Shown piece after piece: positions 40,932 through 48,651 of a stretch of DNA of 48,752 bases. Source of the DNA: Actinomycetes bacterium (GTDB lineage: Bacteria; Actinomycetota; Actinomycetes; Propionibacteriales; Nocardioidaceae). Below the pieces are notes generated by a model. It made no database searches and was not told the origin of the DNA. It saw nothing but the letters and a program-made list of their open reading frames with translations. The stretch lies in NCBI GenBank assembly GCA_023417775.1, contig JAEZEJ010000091.1, positions 1-48,752 of the forward strand, read 5' to 3'. The stretch's first letter is position 1. Each line of letters begins with the position of its first letter. The translations under genes and the position numbers were made by a program.

Positions 40932-41008
40932 GACCCTCGGGCGGTGACCTACGCACCTCTCGAGCGCGTCGAGAGGTGCGTCATCCACCGCCCCGGGGGT
41001 TGAGGGTC
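40932..41008. terminator. Three-tier nested hairpin between convergent operons
   Basis: The core is a perfect 13-base stem (40951-40963 with 40969-40981, loop GCGCG). Outside it GGGCGGTG (40939-40946) pairs with CACCGCCC (40986-40993), and outermost GACCCTC (40932-40938) pairs with GAGGGTC (41002-41008). It should stop transcription from both directions. Confidence 0.75.
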
Positions 41009-41036
41009 CGCCCCCCAGGGTCGCGGCCCCGCGCGC

Positions 41037-41753
41037 TCAGTTCGCGTTCTTCGCGATCTCCTGTTGCTCGGTCGGCGTATCGGAGGCGAAGATCGCGATC
41101 GGCACCTCCTGGGTGATCACCTGCGGGGTCACGTCGGGCTTGCCGGCCGCGTTCTCCGTCCACACGGTCGCCTCGAAGCGCAGGGTCACGCCGACCGCAT
41201 CCTCGGGCAGGTCTCCGATGGTCTGATTGCGCAGCTCGAAGGAGCCTTTCGGCGAGGTGACGAGCATGCCCCACTGGTTGCTCACCGGCTCGGGATCGAA
41301 GGTGATCGATGCGGCCGTGGCGTCGAGCGAGTAGGGGCCGTCGGTGACGCTTCCCGATTCGGTCGTGACCGTCGAGGTGACCTTGATGTTCTGTAGGAAG
41401 GTCTGGCGCTTGGAGGAGAACGGGTCGCGGAACTCGCGGCTCATGTCATAGGCCTGGAAGGTGAAGGAGAAGTTCTTGTCACCCAGCGGGTACCAGTCGT
41501 TGGTGCGGGGGGTGGACTTCGTCGGCCAGATCGTGAACACATAGTCGACATCGCTCGTGGTGTTGTGCGACTGGAAGGTGCCGTCGTGGGTGAACTCGGA
41601 GTCGAAGACGCGCTCGGAGGCGGCCGCGCTCGGGGCCGGCGTCGGGCTGTCACCGTCGTCATCCCCACCCGGGAACAGGCCACAGCCGGACAGAGCGGTG
41701 AGGAGGGCGGCGGCGCAGCCGGCGAGGGCCGCGCGGCGGAAGAAGGCGTTCAC
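41037..41753 (-). CDS. Lipoprotein downstream of the GT2 synthase
   Basis: This 238-residue protein has a lipoprotein signal (lipobox LSGC in LLTALSGCGLFPGG) and a beta-rich domain with alternating strands (VDYVFTIWPTKSTPRT; FSFTFQAYDMSREFRDPFSSKRQTF; GVTLRFEATVWTENAAG). I do not recognise the family. GTG 41753 has AGGAG four bases upstream, 28 bases after the GT2 gene. Last gene of the kinase-GGDEF-GT2 operon, so an accessory role at the cell surface in polymer export or attachment is inferred from position only. Confidence 0.75.
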   Translation of the reverse strand: MNAFFRRAALAGCAAALLTALSGCGLFPGGDDDGDSPTPAPSAAASERVFDSEFTHDGTFQSHNTTSDVDYVFTIWPTKSTPRTNDWYPLGDKNFSFTFQAYDMSREFRDPFSSKRQTFLQNIKVTSTVTTESGSVTDGPYSLDATAASITFDPEPVSNQWGMLVTSPKGSFELRNQTIGDLPEDAVGVTLRFEATVWTENAAGKPDVTPQVITQEVPIAIFASDTPTEQQEIAKNAN

Positions 41754-41781
41754 AGGGCTCCTGTTCGATGGGCTGCGGTGC

Positions 41782-43215
41782 TCAGACCGTGAAGCCACGA
41801 TAGTTGCGAAGGATCTTGATGCCCATCCAGGCCGTCTGGGCGATGGTGATGATGCCGAGCACCGGCCAGCAGTACGCCAGGATGTCACTCTGCCAGCCGA
41901 GGGAGACCTGGGTCCACGCGGCGAAGATCCCGCCGACGGCGACGGCCGCCACGATATAGGGGATCAGATAGGAGTGGCCGGCTCCGCGCTCGGCTCGTGC
42001 CTGGGCGGCCCAGTTGTCGGTCTGCTGACGGCTGAAGAACTTGGTCCAGGCACGAACGAAGTGACCGATGCGCACCCACATGTAGAACTCGGCCGGGAAG
42101 AGCAGCAGTGCGAAGAGCGTGTCCCGGCGGTTGCGGTAGTGCATGGAGCGGGCGACGCGCAGGTTCAGCACGATGGCCGCGGCCGGCGGGATGATCCACC
42201 ACCACTGGAAGACGAAGGCGCCGATCCACAGCGAGCAGAGCAGCAGCGTGACGAACATGAAGCGCGTGATGATGTTGAGCACCATCGAGAAGTGCTCGAA
42301 CCAGCGCAGTCGCAGATTCGGGTGGAAGGGCTGGCCCTTGGTGTCGCCGCGCTGGCCGGGCCACATCAGCTCGATGGCGCCGAAGTTCCACTTGACCTGC
42401 TGACCGTCGAGGGCGCGCAGGTTGGCCATGCCGCCGACGTGGGCACGGGCCGTCGCGCTGATCTTCGTGAGGTAGCCGGCGCTCTTGATCTGCAGGGAGA
42501 GCAGCGAGTCCTCGACCTCGCTGTCCTTGACCCAGGGGGCCTGCTGGTGGGTGTGGCGCATGACATCGCGCAGCGCTTGGACCGAGAAGATCGAGAACTG
42601 CCCGCCGAGGACGGCCATATTGCGTCCGCGCAGCAGGTTCTGCATGTTGAAGGCGGCGAACTGCGCTCGCTGGCCGGCGATGAGGAACTTCTCCATCGGG
42701 CCGTTCAGGGCTGAGTCGTCGATGGAGTAGATCGCCGAGATGCCGCCGATGCGGTGATCGCTCTGGATCTCGGACAGCAGATCGGCGACGGCCGTCGGCT
42801 CGGGGGTGGTGTCGCCGTCGACGCCGAGCAGGAAGTCGTAGCCCTCGACGAGGAAGAAGCCGTAGTTGAGGGCGCCCACCTTCTTGTCGGGATTCTCGCC
42901 GATGTCGTGGACGAAGACCTCCACGACCTGCTCGCCCTCGGCGGTCATCCGCGCGTGGACGCCGGCATAGTGGCTGGCGACCTCGACGGTGTCGTCGGTG
43001 GTGTTGTTGACGACGACGTGGATGACATCCGGGGGGCGAGTCTGGGTGAGCAGGGAGTCGAGGACCGCGGAGATCGTGCTGCCCTCGTTATAGGCCGGGA
43101 CCACACAGCCCACCATCGCGCGTCCGGAGACCAGGTCGCGCGGGTCGTCCGGGACGGTCACCTCGCCGGTGAGCGCGGCAGGATCGACTCCGGTGAAGGG
43201 GGCGTTGAACTCCAT
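41782..43215 (-). CDS. Membrane glycosyltransferase family 2 (processive, cellulose/hyaluronan-synthase-like)
   Basis: This roughly 477-residue GT-A enzyme has a cytoplasmic catalytic domain and four to five C-terminal helices. Motifs: VVPAYNEGSTISAVLDSL, the DGD metal/UDP motif (133-135), VED of the TED-type acceptor motif (about 224-226) and QQVKW (262-266) in place of QxxRW. This set marks processive beta-glycan synthases such as BcsA, IcaA and HAS. It has no PilZ domain, so c-di-GMP would have to act through another protein. It sits 46 bases after a degenerate GGDEF gene. ATG 43215 has CATGAT 6 bases upstream; ATG 43242 would add nine residues. Confidence 0.88.
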   Translation of the reverse strand: MEFNAPFTGVDPAALTGEVTVPDDPRDLVSGRAMVGCVVPAYNEGSTISAVLDSLLTQTRPPDVIHVVVNNTTDDTVEVASHYAGVHARMTAEGEQVVEVFVHDIGENPDKKVGALNYGFFLVEGYDFLLGVDGDTTPEPTAVADLLSEIQSDHRIGGISAIYSIDDSALNGPMEKFLIAGQRAQFAAFNMQNLLRGRNMAVLGGQFSIFSVQALRDVMRHTHQQAPWVKDSEVEDSLLSLQIKSAGYLTKISATARAHVGGMANLRALDGQQVKWNFGAIELMWPGQRGDTKGQPFHPNLRLRWFEHFSMVLNIITRFMFVTLLLCSLWIGAFVFQWWWIIPPAAAIVLNLRVARSMHYRNRRDTLFALLLFPAEFYMWVRIGHFVRAWTKFFSRQQTDNWAAQARAERGAGHSYLIPYIVAAVAVGGIFAAWTQVSLGWQSDILAYCWPVLGIITIAQTAWMGIKILRNYRGFTV

Positions 43216-43261
43216 GAGCCGATCATGGCCCGCCCAGCTCATGGCTAGCTGCCGATTTGCC

Positions 43262-44401
43262 TCAGGATTTGCCTAATCTCTGCTCAAGGAGTGTCGTCTT
43301 CAGCTCGGCGGCGGTCGAGGCCATCGAGGTGATGGCCCGTTCGAGCAGTGCCCCGTACTCCGGCACCACGGAGAAGGTGTCGGCGACCCCGTAGACCGCC
43401 CCGATGCGCACGCCCATCACGGTGGCGGTGCGCGAGGTCAGCAGCGAGTCCTCGATATCGCTGACGATGGAGTGCGCGCTCTGCGGCGAGGTGGCCGGGG
43501 CCAGCACGGCGAAGTTGCCGGCGCCGAGATGGCCGATGGGAGCCCAGGGCGGCACATGGGCGCGCACCGTCTCGGCGAGCTTGCGCACGGCATCGTCGCC
43601 CAGCGAGCGGCCGAAGGCGGAGTTGAGGGCCCGCAGATCCTCGACGCTGATCAGCAGGAAGCAGGCGTGGCCGCCGATGAGGGTCACCCGGTTCAGTCGG
43701 CCCTGAGCGGCGAAACGGAAGGACTGCGGCGACAGGACGTCCAGATCGGCGAGGGGATTCTCCGATTCGGAGGTCGTGAACCCGGCGACCCGGCCGTGTT
43801 CGCGCAGGAGCTGGACGAGGACGATCGCCGAGACGGTCTGCACCACCGTGAAGCCGACCAGTGCGGAATCCGTGCGGGCGGTGCCCTGCCAGGCGGTGAT
43901 GGTCCACCAGGCGGCCGAGGGAACACAGGTCGCGAGATATCCCTGGAGTATCCGGGTCACGGGGTGCTGAGCCCAGGAGCCGGTCTGGAGTTCGTAGATC
44001 ATGGCCAGCGCGGCACCGGAGGTGAGCAAGGCGCTGACCGTGATGACGAGCGGTCCGTCCAGAGGCCCCTCGAGGAAGGCGGCGCCGGTCACCAGCAGTG
44101 CGGCTCCGGCGCTGACCTCCAAGTGCGGCGCGCGGTCGTGGAACAGGCGGATGCCGGACCAGAGCAGGGTCACCGCCGTGACCGCGCCACCGAGGGCCGC
44201 GGCGGTCGCGAACCGGCTGGGGGATCCCCCGGTCGTCCAGGACACGTACACCATGAGGCTGGCGCTGAACATGAACTGCGCCACGGCGAGGGTCCGCGCC
44301 GCCCGGGTGGAGTGATTGAGGATCGTCGAGAGGATGAAGACGAGGGTCACGGTGGCGCCGACGATCAGCGCTCCGATCGCTACGGAGTGGTACTCGGTCA
44401 T
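43262..44401 (-). CDS. Membrane protein with a degenerate GGDEF domain
   Basis: This 379-residue protein has about seven N-terminal helices (to about 200) and a C-terminal GGDEF-fold domain (about 222-370). Family landmarks are LISVEDLRALNSAFGRSLGDDAVRKLAETV, like the DIDxFKxxND helix. The active-site hairpin reads HLGAGNFAVLAP, with GAGNF (293-297) where GGDEF should be. The metal and catalytic Asp/Glu are lost, so diguanylate cyclase activity is unlikely. It may bind nucleotide or act as a scaffold. Its ATG overlaps the stop of kinase 1 (ATGA). Confidence 0.82.
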   Translation of the reverse strand: MTEYHSVAIGALIVGATVTLVFILSTILNHSTRAARTLAVAQFMFSASLMVYVSWTTGGSPSRFATAAALGGAVTAVTLLWSGIRLFHDRAPHLEVSAGAALLVTGAAFLEGPLDGPLVITVSALLTSGAALAMIYELQTGSWAQHPVTRILQGYLATCVPSAAWWTITAWQGTARTDSALVGFTVVQTVSAIVLVQLLREHGRVAGFTTSESENPLADLDVLSPQSFRFAAQGRLNRVTLIGGHACFLLISVEDLRALNSAFGRSLGDDAVRKLAETVRAHVPPWAPIGHLGAGNFAVLAPATSPQSAHSIVSDIEDSLLTSRTATVMGVRIGAVYGVADTFSVVPEYGALLERAITSMASTAAELKTTLLEQRLGKS

Positions 44402-46068
44402 GCTGGTCTCCCCTCGGGGGTGTTCATCGGCAGCGCGAGCGACACGGTCGTCCCTTGCCCGGGGACGCTGCTCAGTGACAAGGTCCCGGCGTGCGACTCG
44501 ATGATCTGCCGGCTGATGTCCAGGCCGAGGCCCGAGCCGCCGACCGCGGAGCCCCGGGCCGCCGCCGAACGGTAGCCGCGGTCGAAGACCCGTTCGGCGT
44601 CGTGGGTGCTCATGCCGCGTCCGGTGTCGCGGACCGACAGCGCGTACTGACCGGTGTCGGTCACCGCCGCGTCGATGAAGATCCGTCCGCCTTCGGTGTT
44701 GTACTTCACGGCATTGGTCAGGACATTGTCGACGACCTGCCGGATCCGCAGCGGGTCGGCGTTCACGGTGACCTCCGGGAGCGGGCCCATGACGATCGCG
44801 ATGGATCGCGCGATCGCCTGGGGCCGGACCGCGGTGACCGCGTCGTCGACGATGGCCGAGGGGCGGCAGGGTTCGACGGTCAGCGCGATGCCGGTGTCGC
44901 CGGCGGGGGAGCGGGCCGCGAGGAAGTCGTTCGACAGGGTGAGCAGGCGCTCGGTGTTCTTCAGCGCGACCTCGACCATCTCGCGTGGCACCGGCGGCAC
45001 GTCGGGCTCATCGAGGGCGAGCTCCAGATAGCCCAGGATGGAGGTCAGGGGCGTGCGGAACTCGTGGCTGACCGAGGTGACCAGCTCGTCGCGGTCGGCC
45101 TGGGCGCGCAGCTGGCTGGTGACATCGCGGGCGAGCATGATGATGTTCTCGATCTCGCCGTCGTCGGCGTGCAGGAACTGGCTCGTCCATTCGATCGCGA
45201 GCGGTTGGGTGCCGCCGACCCACACGGTCTCTCCGTCGACCGGGGATCCCTGCAGCGCACGGCCGATGGGTCCGTCGGGGGCGAAGAGGGGGGCGGAGTA
45301 GTCGATCTCGTAGTCCGAGAGGGTCGGTTCGAAGCGTGCCCCTCCGAGATGCCGGAGCAGCAGCCAGGCGCTGCGATTGGCGGTGCGCAGTCCGCCATCG
45401 GCGTCGAAGGAGAAGACCGACAGGTCCAATGAGTCGAGGACCGAGGAGATGAAGCGCTCCTGCAGGCTCGCGCGCTCCAGGGCGCGGGAGAAGGCATCGG
45501 ACTGGCGATGCAGCAGCCGCCGGCGCGCGGTCGCGACCCGGTCGGTCTGGTAGGTGGCGATCGCGCTCAGCACGATCAGCGAGGTGACCGCGGCCGTCGA
45601 CGGGATGCCGCCGATCAGTTGCCCGCCGACCAGCTGGGCTTGCGCCCACCAGGCGCTCCACAGCGCGACGATGGTTCCGGCGACCATGCAGGTCGCCACG
45701 AGCCCGCCGAAGGCGATCGCGACCCATACCACCGGAAGGACCAACAGCATGGTGAATCCGGCGCCGGGGGTGGGGATGTACAGCAGCAGCACTCCGCACA
45801 CGTCAGCGATGGCGAGGAGTAGACCCCAGCGGCTGTTGGCCGGCTGCCAAGGGAACAGACCCGCCACCGTCGTCACTCCGATGATGAGCAGCGTGCCGAC
45901 GAGCAGCATCCTCGATTCGATGAAATCGGGTCGTACCGAGATGGTGGCGAAGAAGGGCAGCGCCACCGTGAGGACGAAGAGGAACTGCCAGTGCACGATC
46001 GCGCGCGAGGAGATGACGACGCGGCCGAAGTCCCGGTCGAGGCGGGTGCGCAGTTGGCCGGCGATCAT
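44398..46068 (-). CDS. Sensor histidine kinase 1 (membrane, PAS-like)
   Basis: This 556-residue kinase has about six to seven helices (25-185) with almost no extracellular loops. A linker coiled coil, a PAS-like domain (about 205-325), HisKA with the phosphorylated His in SVSHEFRTPLTS (H335) and a HATPase domain (NVLTNAVKYN; DTGRGMS; GGSGLGLDI) follow. The helix-buried sensor suggests a membrane or lipophilic signal. Between kinase 2 and the GGDEF-like gene, overlapping both by four bases. Confidence 0.9.
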   Translation of the reverse strand: MIAGQLRTRLDRDFGRVVISSRAIVHWQFLFVLTVALPFFATISVRPDFIESRMLLVGTLLIIGVTTVAGLFPWQPANSRWGLLLAIADVCGVLLLYIPTPGAGFTMLLVLPVVWVAIAFGGLVATCMVAGTIVALWSAWWAQAQLVGGQLIGGIPSTAAVTSLIVLSAIATYQTDRVATARRRLLHRQSDAFSRALERASLQERFISSVLDSLDLSVFSFDADGGLRTANRSAWLLLRHLGGARFEPTLSDYEIDYSAPLFAPDGPIGRALQGSPVDGETVWVGGTQPLAIEWTSQFLHADDGEIENIIMLARDVTSQLRAQADRDELVTSVSHEFRTPLTSILGYLELALDEPDVPPVPREMVEVALKNTERLLTLSNDFLAARSPAGDTGIALTVEPCRPSAIVDDAVTAVRPQAIARSIAIVMGPLPEVTVNADPLRIRQVVDNVLTNAVKYNTEGGRIFIDAAVTDTGQYALSVRDTGRGMSTHDAERVFDRGYRSAAARGSAVGGSGLGLDISRQIIESHAGTLSLSSVPGQGTTVSLALPMNTPEGRPA

Positions 46069-47714
46069 GGGGCGCCCCAGGGCGAGGCGTCGGTCTGGGT
46101 CAGCGACAGATCGATCGTGATGGTCGTCCCAATGCCGGGACGGCTGTCGAGCCGGATGGTGCCCCCATGGGCCTGGGCGATCGAGAGGGCGGTGGCGAGT
46201 CCGAGCCCGAAGCCGGGCAGCGCCCGGTGGATCGCGGTCGGCGCGCGGTAGAACCTCTCGAAGGCGTGGCGGGTCTCCTCGCGGGTCATGCCGAAACCGT
46301 GGTCGGTGACGGCGATCCGCGCACAGGAGCCATGGGTGCCGACCGTCACGGCGATATGGCCGCCGTCGTCACTGAACTTGACGGCATTGGAGAGCACGGC
46401 GTCGAGCAAGCGTCCGGTGAGGTCGCGGTCCAGCGGCACCTGGAGGTGGCCGGTGCCCGGTCCACTGACGACGATGCCGCGCTCCCGCGCCTCGGGGCGC
46501 CAGCGTTCGAGGCGGCGATCGACCAGATCGACGAGGTCGACGAAGGCGAATGCCGGGGTGGCGCCCGCGACCTCGAAGGGTTCCAGCAGCTCGCGCAGCT
46601 TGGCCGACAAGCTGGTGACGCCGTGCTGCGCACGCCGGAGGAACTCCCGGCCCGCCTCGTCGAGCACGTCCGCTTCGAGGAGATCGAGGTAGCCGACGAT
46701 GGAGGTCAGCGGGGTGCGCAGTTCGTGGGCGACGGTGGCGCTGAAGGACTCGGCGGCGCGCAGGGACTCGACGAGGTCCGTGATGTCGTGGGCGACGATG
46801 ACGGCGCCGATCCGCTCGCCCGCCTCGGTGACCGCCGGCAGCGAGGAGACCGAGATGGCGTGCTGGGCGCCCGGCTCGCCGATCCACTGCAGCGACTCGG
46901 TGGCGTATTCGCCGCGTAGAGCGCGGGGGAGCAGCTGGTCCTCCGCGGCGATCGGGGTGACCCGGTCAGGGCCGTAGACCTGATGGCCGGCCCAGGTGGG
47001 ATCGTGCGGCGAGACGCCCATCTGGCGCCCGAGCTCCTGAGCTCGGGGATTGGCGAAGGTCGACGACCGGTCGTGGGCGGCGTAGAACACGGCGGCATCG
47101 ACACCGTGGGCGATCGCCCGCATGACGGCGGAGTTACGCTCGGCGGCCGCCAATGCGTCCTGCTGGGAGCGCAGGGCGTCCTCGGCGATCGCTCGCGAGG
47201 CGCGCAGGGCATGGGCATTGGCCTGGGTGAGGACGGCGAGCGAGGTGACCACGAAGTAGAAGACGCTGATCGCGACGATGACGCGGGTGGGGTTCGGCAT
47301 CGGGTCGACGATGAGCAGGAAGACCAGGCAGCCGAATCCGAGCGCCACGATGATCGCGATGGTGTGCAGCCAGTCGAGCTGGAAGGAGATCCACAGGACC
47401 GGGATGAGCGCGAGCAGCGGGATGGCGTTGTTGGTCTGGTAGAACACGCCGGCGAGCAGGATCGTCACGAGCAGTTGGGCGAGGGCCAGCCAGAAGGTCT
47501 CCCGCCGCGGCAGCCGTCCCCAGGGGGCGGCGAAGGCGGCGAGGTTCATCACGAGGAGGGCTCCGCCCGCGACGATCAGCACCGTGGTGTGCCGCTCGGT
47601 GTCCGGATAGGTGGCGCTCATGGCGATGACGATGACCGCGGCCATGGTGAACACGCCGACGAGCACGCGGACGAAGCCCGCGTGCGAGGTGTGTCGTGAC
47701 CGGGTGCCGCTCAC
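46065..47714 (-). CDS. Sensor histidine kinase 2 (membrane, PAS-like)
   Basis: This 549-residue kinase, a paralogue of the next gene, has six helices (13-170), a PAS-like domain (about 190-318), HisKA with His in ATVAHELRTPLTS (H330) and HATPase (AVLSNAVKFSDDG; DHGFGMT; GFGLGLATA). First gene of the operon; GTG 47714 has GAAGG five bases upstream. Two kinases in tandem facing one response regulator suggests either dual inputs to one regulator or heterodimers. Confidence 0.9.
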   Translation of the reverse strand: MSGTRSRHTSHAGFVRVLVGVFTMAAVIVIAMSATYPDTERHTTVLIVAGGALLVMNLAAFAAPWGRLPRRETFWLALAQLLVTILLAGVFYQTNNAIPLLALIPVLWISFQLDWLHTIAIIVALGFGCLVFLLIVDPMPNPTRVIVAISVFYFVVTSLAVLTQANAHALRASRAIAEDALRSQQDALAAAERNSAVMRAIAHGVDAAVFYAAHDRSSTFANPRAQELGRQMGVSPHDPTWAGHQVYGPDRVTPIAAEDQLLPRALRGEYATESLQWIGEPGAQHAISVSSLPAVTEAGERIGAVIVAHDITDLVESLRAAESFSATVAHELRTPLTSIVGYLDLLEADVLDEAGREFLRRAQHGVTSLSAKLRELLEPFEVAGATPAFAFVDLVDLVDRRLERWRPEARERGIVVSGPGTGHLQVPLDRDLTGRLLDAVLSNAVKFSDDGGHIAVTVGTHGSCARIAVTDHGFGMTREETRHAFERFYRAPTAIHRALPGFGLGLATALSIAQAHGGTIRLDSRPGIGTTITIDLSLTQTDASPWGAP

Positions 47715-47846
47715 TTGAACCTTCGTCGTCTCCCCACCGCGCTCCGGAATCGCGGCTCTTCGGCTCTGATTGTGTCAGAGCGTGCGGCGGCGGGGGTCTC
47801 ATTCGGCGTCGCGGCGTACCGATTTCACGGTCTTCGGGCGGTGCGG

Positions 47847-47985
47847 TAGACTCGCGGGGTTGCCTCGGCGAGGGCTACCTCGTAGCCGTGATCGACGTGG
47901 CGCTCCTGGAGCGCTGTGCCGACCATGCGCCGGGTGGCCGCCGAGACCGGAAAAAGAACGACGTCTGCTGAGGAGCATCACCCCC
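47847..47985 (+). promoter_or_regulatory. rplY promoter and long structured 5' leader
   Basis: TAGACT (47847-47852) is the likely -10. The roughly 130-base leader contains CCTC-GGC-GAGG (47863-47873), GGCTAC-CTC-GTAGCC (47873-47887) and a later GC hairpin, then GAGGAG ten bases before GTG 47986. A long leader contrasts with the leaderless genes and could host ribosomal-protein autoregulation. Confidence 0.45.
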
Positions 47986-48651
47986 GTGGCCGAGATCAAG
48001 ATCGCCGCCGAACCCCGCACCGAGTTCGGCAAGGGCGCCGCACGCCGTATCCGCCGTGACGACAAGGTGCCCGCCGTGCTCTACGGTCACGGCACCGATC
48101 CGGTGCACGTGGCCCTCCCGGGGCACGACCTCATGCTCGCGCTGAAGAAGCCGAACCCGCTGCTGTCGATCGAGCTCGGCTCGGAGAACCACCTGGTGAT
48201 CCCCAAGCAGGTGCAGCGCGATCCGCTCAAGGGCTTCCTCGAGCACGCCGATCTGCTGATCGTCAAGCGTGGCGAGAAGGTCGTCGTCGAGGTGCCGGTC
48301 AATGTCGTCGGCGAGCCCGGCCCCGATGCCATGGTCGTCACCGAGAACGCCTCGGTGTCGGTCGAGGCCGAGGCCACCCACCTGCCCTCGGAGCTCGAGG
48401 CATCGGTCGAGGGCCTGGCGGCCGGCACGCAGATCACCGCGGCCGACCTGACGTTGCCCTCGGGTGTCGAGCTCGCGAGCGAGGCGGAGCTGCTGATCGT
48501 CAATGTGACGCATGCGCCGACGGCCGCCGAGGTCGAGGCCGAGCTCGAAGAGGCCGAGGCCGAGGCCGGTATCGAGCACGACGAGCCGGAGCCCGAGGTC
48601 GGTGCGATCACCGACGAGGAGGCCCAGGCTCCCGCCGCCGAAGAGGAATGA
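47986..48651 (+). CDS. rplY: 50S ribosomal protein L25/general stress protein Ctc
   Basis: This 221-residue long-form L25 (CTC type) binds 5S rRNA. The N-terminal L25 domain (about 1-92) has AEPRTEFGKGAARRIRRDDKVPAVLYGHG. The C-terminal TL5-like beta domain (about 98-185) is followed by a Glu/Ala-rich acidic tail (about 186-221). GTG 47986 is set by GAGGAG upstream. Its stop overlaps the pth ATG (ATGA); rplY-pth is conserved in actinobacteria. Confidence 0.95.
   Translation: MAEIKIAAEPRTEFGKGAARRIRRDDKVPAVLYGHGTDPVHVALPGHDLMLALKKPNPLLSIELGSENHLVIPKQVQRDPLKGFLEHADLLIVKRGEKVVVEVPVNVVGEPGPDAMVVTENASVSVEAEATHLPSELEASVEGLAAGTQITAADLTLPSGVELASEAELLIVNVTHAPTAAEVEAELEEAEAEAGIEHDEPEPEVGAITDEEAQAPAAEEE

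Noticed and set aside
41782..43215. c-di-GMP control of the GT2 through a PilZ domain
   Set aside because: The C-terminus is only membrane helices and a short tail; no RxxxR or DxSxxG motif was found.
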